Of a stretch of 64,000 nucleotides of DNA, positions 1 through 8,137 are shown piece by piece. The position numbers and the translations under genes are program-made. The notes beneath the pieces were generated by a model that had not been told where the DNA came from, did no database searches, and was given only the letters and a program-made list of their open reading frames with translations. Positions within the stretch are counted from its first letter, which is position 1. Every line of letters starts with the position of its first letter. This DNA comes from HGM04593 sp045654885 (GTDB lineage: Bacteria > Bacteroidota > Bacteroidia > Bacteroidales > Bacteroidaceae): the NCBI GenBank assembly GCA_045654885.1, contig JAZOOF010000045.1, positions 1 through 64,000 of the forward strand, written 5' to 3'.

Positions 1-108
1 GCCGACTGTCTTTGTCAAGTTCAGTCTGCTTTCGATGCTCTCCTTAACAGCATTCAGTTCATCTAAAATGCCTTCCGATTGTTTTACTCCATAGAAATTT
101 ATAGCCAT
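1..108 (-). CDS. 5' end of an unknown gene cut by the window edge
   Basis: An open frame starts with ATG at 108 and runs off the left edge after 36 codons (it begins MAINFYGVKQSEGILDELNA). It begins 4 bp after the stop codon of the DndD-like gene and on the same strand, so it is very likely the next gene of the same operon. The visible part is charged and looks helical. No family can be assigned from 36 residues. It matters because it shows that the defence operon continues outside this window and that the list of components here is incomplete. Confidence 0.55.
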   Translation of the reverse strand, partial: MAINFYGVKQSEGILDELNAVKESIESRLNLTKTVG

Positions 109-112
109 AACT

Positions 113-2113
113 TTATGCGTTTAAGGTAACACCAAAATACCCCTCTTCAACTGTGGTGCGTTGCAATTCAACATCACGCTTAAGAGTATATGTTTTAGAA
201 ATGAACGGTTCGAGCTTTATATAATCAGACTCTTTGCGTATTTCAGAAGTTGTACAAAGCAAGATTGTCTGCTCTGCAAGCTGTGGGAAATACTCTTCCA
301 TAAGAGCATCGCGACTCTCATTGTCAAGTACACCCATAACAGTGTCAATCATAACAGGTGGATTGTAATCTCCAAGATTGCGAAGAACTTTCAACAGAAC
401 CTGAATGAATATCTGTTTGGAAGCTGCATTGAGTTGATTAAGCGAAATAAGATTACCGGCTTTGTGATACAACTTAATGTTGAAATTCTCAACGCTTTCA
501 GAGAGTTCAACACGTGCAATGCAGCCTTTATATGAAATCAAGAGTTCATTCAATTGTTGTTGCATTTCAGTCTCAATCTGCGCTTTCTTCTTCTTCAACA
601 GACTATTTGCAACCTCTTCAAAGAACGGTTTGAGCTTAACCAATGTGTCATACTTAACATCAGGCTCCTGCTGTATCTGAACATCATAGCGATGTATGAG
701 GTTTTCAAGTCTTTTAACCTCTGCAATAGTTTTCGCCTCATCGAGCTTGATTTGTTCAAGTTCTTTCTTTGCATCTTCAAACTGCTTGATAAATGTTTCA
801 TTACCGCCGACGAGCGATGCTTGCAAAGAACTTTTCTGCATCTCCCAATTAGGAATACTTGCCAACAGAACTTCAAGTTCTTCACGGGTTCGGTCTAACG
901 GAACGAAACGGTTAGATGCAGAGGTGTTTATTAGATTTTGTAAAGCATTCAATTCGTCCTCGTCCAAGAAATCGTAACTATCAACAGCCTTGTTTGCCTC
1001 CTGCAAAGCCTTTACGTGCTGAACAACATTATCTTCATCAACATCATAAGAACACAAAGAGAGGCCTTTAAGGTACGATATAATCTTACTTGTAATATCT
1101 TTCAGTGTATCGACAGAAACAACCGCTTCGCTGTTCTTCTTCAAATCCTCCTTTATACGCAGGATATTCTCAATTTCATTTGCAATGTTAGATGCCAACT
1201 TCGGCAAGAAAACAGAGACCTCAATATTCTCGAGAAAATCCCTGACATCCTCTGTGTAGTTAAGTGCTTTCTTTGCTACAGATTCAAGTTTGTCTATAAG
1301 TTCGTTTATTTTACGCTGTACATTTGCAGAGTTCTCTGCACCGCTTTTCGCCCTGTCGTAATCTTCCTGTGAAGATGTGATAAACTTATACAAGCGGTCT
1401 TGGCTCTCTTCAAAAGCGACAAGAGCCTTTTCAAGTTCGGCCTTCTTTTTGCACAGTTCGTTATACTCTTCAGCCTCTTTCTCCGCTTCAAGGCGTTGCT
1501 GTGCCCAATCTTGCTGCAATTTTTCCGCTGCACGCTTGAGCTGAAGATATTTCTTAAAGCCCATAACATTCTCGATGTTATCCTTAATAATCTGTGCGAA
1601 CACATTCTTTTTAAGCAGTTCGCTTGACTGCATAGCATCGAAAAGGAAATACTTGCTTAACTCCTGTGGTAAGTTTGCTTTTATGATTTTATTAACTTGT
1701 TGCTCGTTCCTTGCTCTTTCGGCAGCAGGAGTAGCCGAACCATATACGAAGGTATTGCCCTGCATATTCAGATATACACTTTCAACAGGCTTCTGTTGCG
1801 GATTGAGAATGTATGTGCGACGAAGAACATACTTCTGTTCCTGCCCCAACACACGACCAACAAAAGTAACTTCAAGTTGTATTTCAGGCTTTGCAGAATT
1901 TACAGCACCATTGTTCAACAGCTCCTCGAACTCCTCTTTTGTTCGTATGTTCAAACCATACAAGGCACCACATATAGCCTCAAACAAGGTAGTCTTACCA
2001 CCACCGTTCATACCGCCTATAAGAATTATCGGGCGATCATCATCAACAGACAAATCAAGGTCGAGAGACAGATATGTCTTATAATTTGAAATATGGACTC
2101 TTTTTATAATCAT
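113..2113 (-). CDS. DndD-like SMC/ABC-type ATPase of a DNA-modification/defence operon
   Basis: A 666-aa protein with the SMC/Rad50-like layout. An N-terminal Walker A (GGMNGGGKTT, Lys40) lies in an ATPase half-domain. About 350 residues of charged, coiled-coil-rich sequence follow. A C-terminal half holds the Walker B/D-loop stretch MIDTVMGVLDNESR (Asp590). The IDT-x4-LD pattern, with Thr rather than Glu after the Walker B Asp, is what I know from DndD of phosphorothioate systems. The ABC signature is unusual: where DndD-type proteins carry roughly LSAGEKQ, this one reads LNAASKQ (561-567). No dndB, dndC or dndE is visible, so sulfur modification is not implied. The gene lies 13 bp after the 71-aa gene and 4 bp before the edge gene, so it should be co-transcribed with mod and res. 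A role as DNA-sensing or DNA-translocating ATPase is inference. Confidence 0.8.
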   Translation of the reverse strand: MIIKRVHISNYKTYLSLDLDLSVDDDRPIILIGGMNGGGKTTLFEAICGALYGLNIRTKEEFEELLNNGAVNSAKPEIQLEVTFVGRVLGQEQKYVLRRTYILNPQQKPVESVYLNMQGNTFVYGSATPAAERARNEQQVNKIIKANLPQELSKYFLFDAMQSSELLKKNVFAQIIKDNIENVMGFKKYLQLKRAAEKLQQDWAQQRLEAEKEAEEYNELCKKKAELEKALVAFEESQDRLYKFITSSQEDYDRAKSGAENSANVQRKINELIDKLESVAKKALNYTEDVRDFLENIEVSVFLPKLASNIANEIENILRIKEDLKKNSEAVVSVDTLKDITSKIISYLKGLSLCSYDVDEDNVVQHVKALQEANKAVDSYDFLDEDELNALQNLINTSASNRFVPLDRTREELEVLLASIPNWEMQKSSLQASLVGGNETFIKQFEDAKKELEQIKLDEAKTIAEVKRLENLIHRYDVQIQQEPDVKYDTLVKLKPFFEEVANSLLKKKKAQIETEMQQQLNELLISYKGCIARVELSESVENFNIKLYHKAGNLISLNQLNAASKQIFIQVLLKVLRNLGDYNPPVMIDTVMGVLDNESRDALMEEYFPQLAEQTILLCTTSEIRKESDYIKLEPFISKTYTLKRDVELQRTTVEEGYFGVTLNA

Positions 2114-2126
2114 AACTCACTCCTCC

Positions 2127-2342
2127 TTACTTTATCTTTTGTATGGCTGCTTTAATTATGGACTCGGTTTCAATATCCGTCATCTCAATAACATCAACTT
2201 TCTTGCCGTGATATGTACGCAAAATTTCTTCACTCAACCAATCGAAATCAATCTCGTGTTTTTCGCATATCGCTTCAATCAGAGCCAAGTCCTCTTTGCG
2301 AATACCATAATGAACGAACTTTTGGTCAATCCCCTTCTGCAT
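2127..2342 (-). CDS. Small (71 aa) protein of the Mod/Res/ATPase operon
   Basis: A 71-aa protein with mixed acidic and basic character, no signal peptide and no membrane segment. It lies 14 bp after res and 13 bp before the DndD-like gene, so it is part of the same transcript. Its middle (roughly residues 15-45: EDLALIEAICEKHEIDFDWL) looks like two helices and its end like a further amphipathic helix. Small proteins are known beside methylase-helicase-ATPase modification loci, and this one fits by size and position. I cannot assign a biochemical activity. An adaptor, inhibitor or ATPase partner is possible, but this is inference from context only. Confidence 0.7.
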   Translation of the reverse strand: MQKGIDQKFVHYGIRKEDLALIEAICEKHEIDFDWLSEEILRTYHGKKVDVIEMTDIETESIIKAAIQKIK

Positions 2343-2356
2343 AGCTGTTCAATTTA

Positions 2357-4714
2357 TTATTTATACTGTACCGGGTAGAAAGCCGACCACCCTGTAATTT
2401 CTGTTGTGTCATCAATCTTGAATGGCGAGTAATACCAGTTATCATTTTTCTCAATAATGATACCGCCTTTCAACTGCAAATGTTTATTCTCATCACTGTT
2501 GATGTAGTCAATCAGTGCATTATGTTTGTTCGGTGCTTCGGGGTCGCTACCCTCTGTCTTTGTGTCGAATAGGAATACCTGCCCGTTTTTAGCACGAATA
2601 ACAAAATCCACATAGAAAAGAGCCTTATCGCCGTTACTTCTTGTATAAGGTATCGAGTAATGCTGCTTGCCCTCATCGCCATTCTTGTACCACCAATCAA
2701 TATATTGGCTGTTGCTTTCCAGGAAAGAAACGAACCTCTGTTCAGGATTAGAAACTGAATAAAGCTCAATAAAAGGCATCAAAGCGTGGTCTTTTACCGA
2801 CTCCACAACACGGTGTGTCTCTTCTTTATACAATCTGTCTTCGGGAACCTCCCAAGTATATTGGGCAAAGCCACGCTGTCTTGCAATATGCTGTCGCTCT
2901 TCGAGCTTCTTTTGATAGCGTGCAAGAGCCTTTGTTATGATATTGGTAAATTGTGGCTTGTTGGTGTGGTAAAGAATAACCTTTTTGGCATCGGTCTCGA
3001 ATATCTCAAACAAATCTTCTATTGCCTCCACAAGATAATTTGCCAACACATCGGTACTATGTGAACGCTCGAAACTACCAAGCAAAGAACGGCAGAAATC
3101 AACATATACACGGTTTACCTCTCCGGCTGTACGGGCATACTTGAACTTCTCTCCAACATCAACCGTGCCAATATCATTTTGGAAGAATACATCGGTAGGA
3201 ATATCAATATTCACATTCTTCACATCAAGACGAATACCGCGAGCTTGTGCTGTATGACGGTTTTTTGCAACCATGCTCTCTTCTCCCACTTCGGGCGATG
3301 CACCGTTCTCCTCTTCTTCCAAGAAATCAAACATAGAGAATAGAGATAACTGCACATTCATCAGCCACTCATCTTCAAACACCTTCATAAGAACCCGTTT
3401 GAAATCGGGGCCAAGACGGTTACGGTCGGCACTTAAACGCACCTCATAAGAACTCGGCAAAGCAACATTTTGCAGACCCTCGCGACGAACAGACTGCAAC
3501 ATCGACTTGTGCAGATAATCCATATCATCTGCAACAATCTGAATTTGGTCTTTGCTTATGTTTGTATATACATATCCCTTATTCAACAAAGGATTTGTAT
3601 AGAACTTCTGTTCGGGCATACGCAAGATACGACCAACAGTCTGCACTGTAAATTCTTCACTTGACAATTTACGGAAGATAAGCAAAACCGCAGCACGAGG
3701 ACAATCCCAGCCAAGAGCAATGGCCTGTTTGAACAGAAGCACCTCGGTCAAGCAATCCTCTTTTTCGAGTCCGGGCAGATTGGATTTTTCATTAGAAAGC
3801 CACACTGCAAGTTTACCGTTGTCCTCGTCAATTCCGTGTGTCATTCTCAAATAAGTACGCACCTGCTCGGCAATGGTTTCATCTTCGCTTGACATTGTTT
3901 CCGTAGTATCATTCGGCAACTGTATCAAGAGAAGAGGATTTATGTTTACACCTAAACTGCGATAAGCATCGGCTAACTGTTTACGCTTTTCAAGAGCATT
4001 CTTTATCAAGTGGCAATTCAGTTCCTCGTCGCTGTTGTAGCCCTTTGCCACATCGGGGTTGAGGATAACACCCTCTTTTATCATCTCCTCCAGCACAACA
4101 ACCTGACGTGGCACATTAACCACATTGTATGACTGTGTTTTAGGAGTAGCCGAAATGCGAATTTCAACTTTTGCATTTATGCGTTCAAGCACTTTTTTCG
4201 ACTTGTCTGCTGTTTTAGACCAGAAAAGATGCTCCTCATCTATAATAATCACAATGGGCGTGCCATCCTCTTTTGTTCTGTCTGTGATGTTGAACAAAGA
4301 GCGGTTCTGCTCACCGTCGCGCACCATAATATTTTTGTCGCTGTTTATACTTGCCCAATTCACAAAAAGAATTTCACCGGGCTTAATAACACCGTCGCAA
4401 TGGTCGAGTTCATCATACATTACTGCACGCAAAAGGCGTGTTTCAGTGAAAAAGTTCTTCATCTTGAAGTAACTCTGCTCGTGCAACTTATTTGGAGCAA
4501 TCCATATATAAGCCACGTGCTGGAATGGCAAGTCGCTGCGTGTCTGCAACTCCTCGGCAAGAGTAGCAAGCATTTCACTTGCCATTACTGTTTTACCTGC
4601 ACCTGTGGGAGCCTTGAATATAAGTTGCTGACGATTGCCGTTAAGCCTTAACAAATCAACTGTCTTTTCTACAAGCTCTTTAACGGCTTTCTGTTGATAT
4701 TTTAACTCTTTCAT
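2357..4714 (-). CDS. res: Type III restriction-like Res subunit (SF2 helicase with PD-(D/E)xK nuclease)
   Basis: A 785-aa SF2 helicase/translocase of the type III Res kind. Visible motifs: Walker A APTGAGKT (35-42), Walker B DEEH (159-162), motif III SAT (188-190), the ALGWDCPRA stretch (334-342) that is typical of Res proteins, and motif VI VGRILR (361-366). A C-terminal nuclease core is visible as Asp703 followed by DTK (717-719), a D-x-K variant of PD-(D/E)xK. With Mod it would form an ATP-dependent restriction complex. The ATG overlaps the end of mod by 4 bp, which implies translational coupling. The length is somewhat below the longest Res proteins (about 900-1000 aa), but all core motifs are present. 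Confidence 0.9.
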   Translation of the reverse strand: MKELKYQQKAVKELVEKTVDLLRLNGNRQQLIFKAPTGAGKTVMASEMLATLAEELQTRSDLPFQHVAYIWIAPNKLHEQSYFKMKNFFTETRLLRAVMYDELDHCDGVIKPGEILFVNWASINSDKNIMVRDGEQNRSLFNITDRTKEDGTPIVIIIDEEHLFWSKTADKSKKVLERINAKVEIRISATPKTQSYNVVNVPRQVVVLEEMIKEGVILNPDVAKGYNSDEELNCHLIKNALEKRKQLADAYRSLGVNINPLLLIQLPNDTTETMSSEDETIAEQVRTYLRMTHGIDEDNGKLAVWLSNEKSNLPGLEKEDCLTEVLLFKQAIALGWDCPRAAVLLIFRKLSSEEFTVQTVGRILRMPEQKFYTNPLLNKGYVYTNISKDQIQIVADDMDYLHKSMLQSVRREGLQNVALPSSYEVRLSADRNRLGPDFKRVLMKVFEDEWLMNVQLSLFSMFDFLEEEENGASPEVGEESMVAKNRHTAQARGIRLDVKNVNIDIPTDVFFQNDIGTVDVGEKFKYARTAGEVNRVYVDFCRSLLGSFERSHSTDVLANYLVEAIEDLFEIFETDAKKVILYHTNKPQFTNIITKALARYQKKLEERQHIARQRGFAQYTWEVPEDRLYKEETHRVVESVKDHALMPFIELYSVSNPEQRFVSFLESNSQYIDWWYKNGDEGKQHYSIPYTRSNGDKALFYVDFVIRAKNGQVFLFDTKTEGSDPEAPNKHNALIDYINSDENKHLQLKGGIIIEKNDNWYYSPFKIDDTTEITGWSAFYPVQYK

Positions 4715-6480
4715 TCTTCGCCCTCCTCATTATCATTAAACAATGTCTGTGGTACAGTCTCTTCCTCTTTTTCGGGTGCAAGATACTTTTCTTTGCGTTT
4801 GGGCAACACTCTTGTATATGCATCATAAATTGCTGCCGGCAATGCCACAAGCTCCACTATGTCCTGCACTTCAAAGAAATCATCATTGAAAGGATACCTG
4901 CCGGGAGTGAAAATGTAAATCTTCAACTTACCGTTGAACTCCATATTCTTAATCTCTTCCACAATATAAGAAACAGCCTCTTCTTTATAAAGAATAAGCA
5001 TCTGTTTATTATCATCGGCAAAATAACGCATCAACTTTGGATGTGTAGGATATTTACCAAACTGTTTTTGTTCAGTGTATAAATCCTCTTTAATGCAAAG
5101 CAAATCCGTTGCAAGCGAAACCAATGCACGCATATTGCGTGGTGAACGCTCGCGTGGCAGGAACTCTGTGCGGTAGTAACGGAGGGTATTATTTGTTAAT
5201 CCCGCAACCTCTTCGCCCTTTGGTGTGGTATATCCCTCAATGACTTTCTTATTACGCAGATATGTTACATTCTCGCAAATGCCATTCTCGTTATTTGTAA
5301 CAAGAATACACTTTCTTTTGCCTCCGTCCTCTGCATTCAACTGCATTATTGCGTGTAATGTTGTACCACTGCCAGCGAAGAAGTCGAGAATAACAATCCC
5401 TTTATGAAAATGCTCTAAAAGTGCAGAAATCAAAGTTGTTGGCTTTACAGTGTCAAAACCAACCGCTTTACCCATAACATCATTAAGTTCTTCTTTGGCT
5501 TTTAATGCGGAACCTACATTCTCCGCTGTAAAATGAGACCAAAAAGGAATGTATTTTACCTTATCTGCTTCATCTTCTGGGTATACCGCTTTCTTTACAA
5601 TCCCATTAACAACCTCTATTCTATTATTATCTATAAGCCATTTTGCAGTTTCTTCTCCAATTTGCCATCGTTTCCCTTCTCTTGGATAATGACCTAAAAT
5701 AGAGAATTTCATTGTTTCTCTTTTATATTGCCCGGCATCAGATTTTTCAATAACCTCCAACCTGCATTTACCAAGAGTTCCCATATGTGGATAATTAGAT
5801 GAAGAGCTTTCATCTTTTTTCAGAATAAATGGTGGCTTATTCGCCTTATCTTTAGCATAGCACAGTAGAAATTCCGTTTTTTGTTGAAGTTGAAATTTTG
5901 CGGAACCAGCATTTATTGGTTGTGTAGTAGACTCCCACGTTATGCTACCTATGAAATTTCTTTCTAAAAAAATCTCATCACAGAGTAACTTTAAGTTGGC
6001 TTCTTCATGTTCATCAATAGAAATAAAGATAACACCTTTGTCCGAAAGCAACCTCTTTGCTATGCGAAGTCGCTTGCTCATAAACGACAGCCATTTGCTA
6101 TGACGGTATTCATCTTCGGCATCAACAAATTTATCATTATAGATAAAGTCCTTATTGCCGGTATTGTAAGGTGGGTCAATGTAGATAACATCAATAGCAC
6201 CTTCGTGTGTATAAGAAAGAGTGGTAAGCGCTTCGAGGTTGTCGCCCTCAATAAGTATGTGATTGGGAGCATCGGCACTATCCGAAATAATAGCACGCTC
6301 CTTAACCTCGGTGAGTACCGGGATTTCCTCTCGCAAGCGTTCTTCAACCTCTTCGAGTTTCTCTTCCCACACAAGACCATACTTTTTATGTGAACGCAAC
6401 AACCCCAAAAGGTCGGCTTTTTCATCATTAGTAAGACCTTGCAAATTCTTTATCTTGTCTATCAATTTTTCTTTATCCAT
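4711..6480 (-). CDS. mod: Type III-like site-specific DNA methyltransferase (Mod), beta class
   Basis: A 589-aa DNA N6-adenine methyltransferase. The catalytic motif DPPYNTGN (DPPY at 102-105) comes before the AdoMet-binding motif LDFFAGSGTT (365-374). This is the beta-class order found in type III Mod subunits. The segment between them (about residues 175-310) should hold the target recognition domain. That stretch of DNA (about 5550-5955) is clearly more AT-rich than the rest: hand count gives about 32% GC in 5581-5640 and 30% in 5941-6000, against 47% in 4801-4860. This suggests exchange of the recognition domain. Mod supplies both modification and target recognition to Res. It starts 7 bp after fic and overlaps res by 4 bp. 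Confidence 0.92.
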   Translation of the reverse strand: MDKEKLIDKIKNLQGLTNDEKADLLGLLRSHKKYGLVWEEKLEEVEERLREEIPVLTEVKERAIISDSADAPNHILIEGDNLEALTTLSYTHEGAIDVIYIDPPYNTGNKDFIYNDKFVDAEDEYRHSKWLSFMSKRLRIAKRLLSDKGVIFISIDEHEEANLKLLCDEIFLERNFIGSITWESTTQPINAGSAKFQLQQKTEFLLCYAKDKANKPPFILKKDESSSSNYPHMGTLGKCRLEVIEKSDAGQYKRETMKFSILGHYPREGKRWQIGEETAKWLIDNNRIEVVNGIVKKAVYPEDEADKVKYIPFWSHFTAENVGSALKAKEELNDVMGKAVGFDTVKPTTLISALLEHFHKGIVILDFFAGSGTTLHAIMQLNAEDGGKRKCILVTNNENGICENVTYLRNKKVIEGYTTPKGEEVAGLTNNTLRYYRTEFLPRERSPRNMRALVSLATDLLCIKEDLYTEQKQFGKYPTHPKLMRYFADDNKQMLILYKEEAVSYIVEEIKNMEFNGKLKIYIFTPGRYPFNDDFFEVQDIVELVALPAAIYDAYTRVLPKRKEKYLAPEKEEETVPQTLFNDNEEGEE

Positions 6481-6487
6481 AGCATAG

Positions 6488-7909
6488 TTATTTTGACGCT
6501 TTTATTTCCCCTTCAATTTCATCTAAAATCTTATTGCACAACGTATTTATATACGGTTTTCCTAACTTGATTACATCAGACCCAGAATATCCAATTTCAA
6601 GACTACCCACACTCTTAATATTTGATGATAGCAAACAATTTTTCGGCAAAAATTCTATCTTGATAGAAAATTCTTTACTAAAAATATTGTCTCCAGCATA
6701 AAGGTAATTTTTGAAATTAAATATTACCTCTTCTTCTGTTAATTCAAAATAGTTTGAAGGACTCTTCTTTTTACGATACAAATCAACTACAGATTCAAAA
6801 ACATCAGGAACTGTATATTCTTTAGGCTTTGGTTTTAAACTAAAAAGTTCTGTTATTGAAGGCTCTTTCTCAATTAACTTAGGACGTTCACAGGAAACGG
6901 TATAGCTATCAAACATCGATTTAAGTTCACTTATTTTCCCTTCAAAATATTTGCTTAAATCTATAAATGCATTACGGCATTCTTTTATCCCAACTGAACT
7001 CTTTTCTATTTTTTTATTTGCCGTTTGCTTCTTTATTAGAGCTATTCTTTTCTTAATATCATCATCTTCTTCAATGTTTTCACCTTTTGCAGCCTTTATA
7101 CGAATAGTCAATGCGCGTTCAACACACATCTGCATATATTCAGTAAATGGTTGTATTTGCTCAAGTTCTGCATTTGCGCCATCAGAAGGAACGAGCCCGA
7201 CATTGATATCACTACTATTCAATGCATTAAGATAATTGTCCTTGTCATTACTTCTGACAATAATCATTGGATAACCTCCGCGCAAAAGGATGAAATTTAC
7301 GAGTAAACGAGCAATGCGACCATTACCATCCTCAAATGGGTGAATTCGTATATAGCGATAATGAAATAATGATGCAAGTTCTAATATTGACATTTTTCCT
7401 TCTTCAACCGCGTTATTATACCACTCCACAAGAGAAGTCATTAATGCAGGCGTTTCTTTTGGTGAAGCATATTCAAAAATCTCCCCTGTTGCCGTTTTTA
7501 CAGAATTAGGACGGGTCTTATAAATACCTGCGTGAATTACATAAGATGTTTGTGTTCCGTCTTTATGCGTTTTATAAACTGTATAGTCTTCACGCAAAAG
7601 CATTCTGTGAAGTTCACGGATAAAAGCTTCAGTCAAAGGACGTTCTTTGTCTGCAGCTTCTGTCTGCATCATTTTAAGACACACATTATGAGCCTTCATT
7701 TCTTCAAGGTCCTGCATCTTTGCATTGCCATCAACCTTGTCAAAAAACAAAAGCAATTCTGTTTGCCCATATGTTAATGTATTGCCCTCAATATGGTTAG
7801 AATTGTAGTTGAATTCCAACATAAATTTAAGGTCAATTCTTGCCTGTATTTCCTCTGTAACAGGTTGCAGTGACAACCATTCTTTATACAACTTATCTAT
7901 TGCATTCAT
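6488..7909 (-). CDS. fic: Fic/DOC-family protein (probable AMPylator) leading the defence operon
   Basis: A 473-aa Fic protein. The catalytic loop HPFEDGNGRIAR (190-201) matches HxFx(D/E)GNGRxxR completely, so nucleotidyl transfer to a target hydroxyl, usually AMPylation, is expected. Near the N-terminus S37-NHI-E41-G42 fits the (S/T)xxxE(G/N) inhibitory motif of class II Fic proteins, in which the Glu blocks productive ATP binding. The last 200 residues match no domain I recognise, and their DNA is AT-rich (about 32% GC in 6541-6600 by hand count). The gene is first in the operon, 7 bp before mod. It might regulate the restriction enzymes or act as an abortive effector. Neither role is shown by the sequence. 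Confidence 0.88.
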   Translation of the reverse strand: MNAIDKLYKEWLSLQPVTEEIQARIDLKFMLEFNYNSNHIEGNTLTYGQTELLLFFDKVDGNAKMQDLEEMKAHNVCLKMMQTEAADKERPLTEAFIRELHRMLLREDYTVYKTHKDGTQTSYVIHAGIYKTRPNSVKTATGEIFEYASPKETPALMTSLVEWYNNAVEEGKMSILELASLFHYRYIRIHPFEDGNGRIARLLVNFILLRGGYPMIIVRSNDKDNYLNALNSSDINVGLVPSDGANAELEQIQPFTEYMQMCVERALTIRIKAAKGENIEEDDDIKKRIALIKKQTANKKIEKSSVGIKECRNAFIDLSKYFEGKISELKSMFDSYTVSCERPKLIEKEPSITELFSLKPKPKEYTVPDVFESVVDLYRKKKSPSNYFELTEEEVIFNFKNYLYAGDNIFSKEFSIKIEFLPKNCLLSSNIKSVGSLEIGYSGSDVIKLGKPYINTLCNKILDEIEGEIKASK

Positions 7910-7934
7910 AATACTTTGTAGTATTTATTAATAC
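7910..7934 (-). promoter_or_regulatory. Palindromic repeats at the fic start: candidate operator
   Basis: Directly upstream of the fic ATG, alternating half-sites AATAC and GTATT occur three times in 25 bp (AATACtttgtaGTATT, then tattAATAC). They form two overlapping palindromes. Such an arrangement over the start codon and promoter of an operon is what an autoregulator site would look like. No regulator is identified. Confidence 0.3.
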
Positions 7935-8137
7935 CAACATTATAATTAATGCAAAAATAAATAAAAACTTTAAATAGATATTAAATTACTGTGTTTTTCA
8001 TAGTAATAGATTTTGTTTGTTATATCCACAACTGTCATAAAAACAGCAACCACATATTCCCCAGACGTGTGGTCAACACCTCTCCAAAACAAATCCCCTT
8101 TTCTCCGTGTTATCTTCTCAAATTAAACTGTACTGTT

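Noticed and set aside
1..7909. Phosphorothioate (Dnd) modification system
   Set aside because: Only a DndD-like ATPase is seen. No cysteine desulfurase, DndB, DndC or DndE is visible, and a methyltransferase is present instead.
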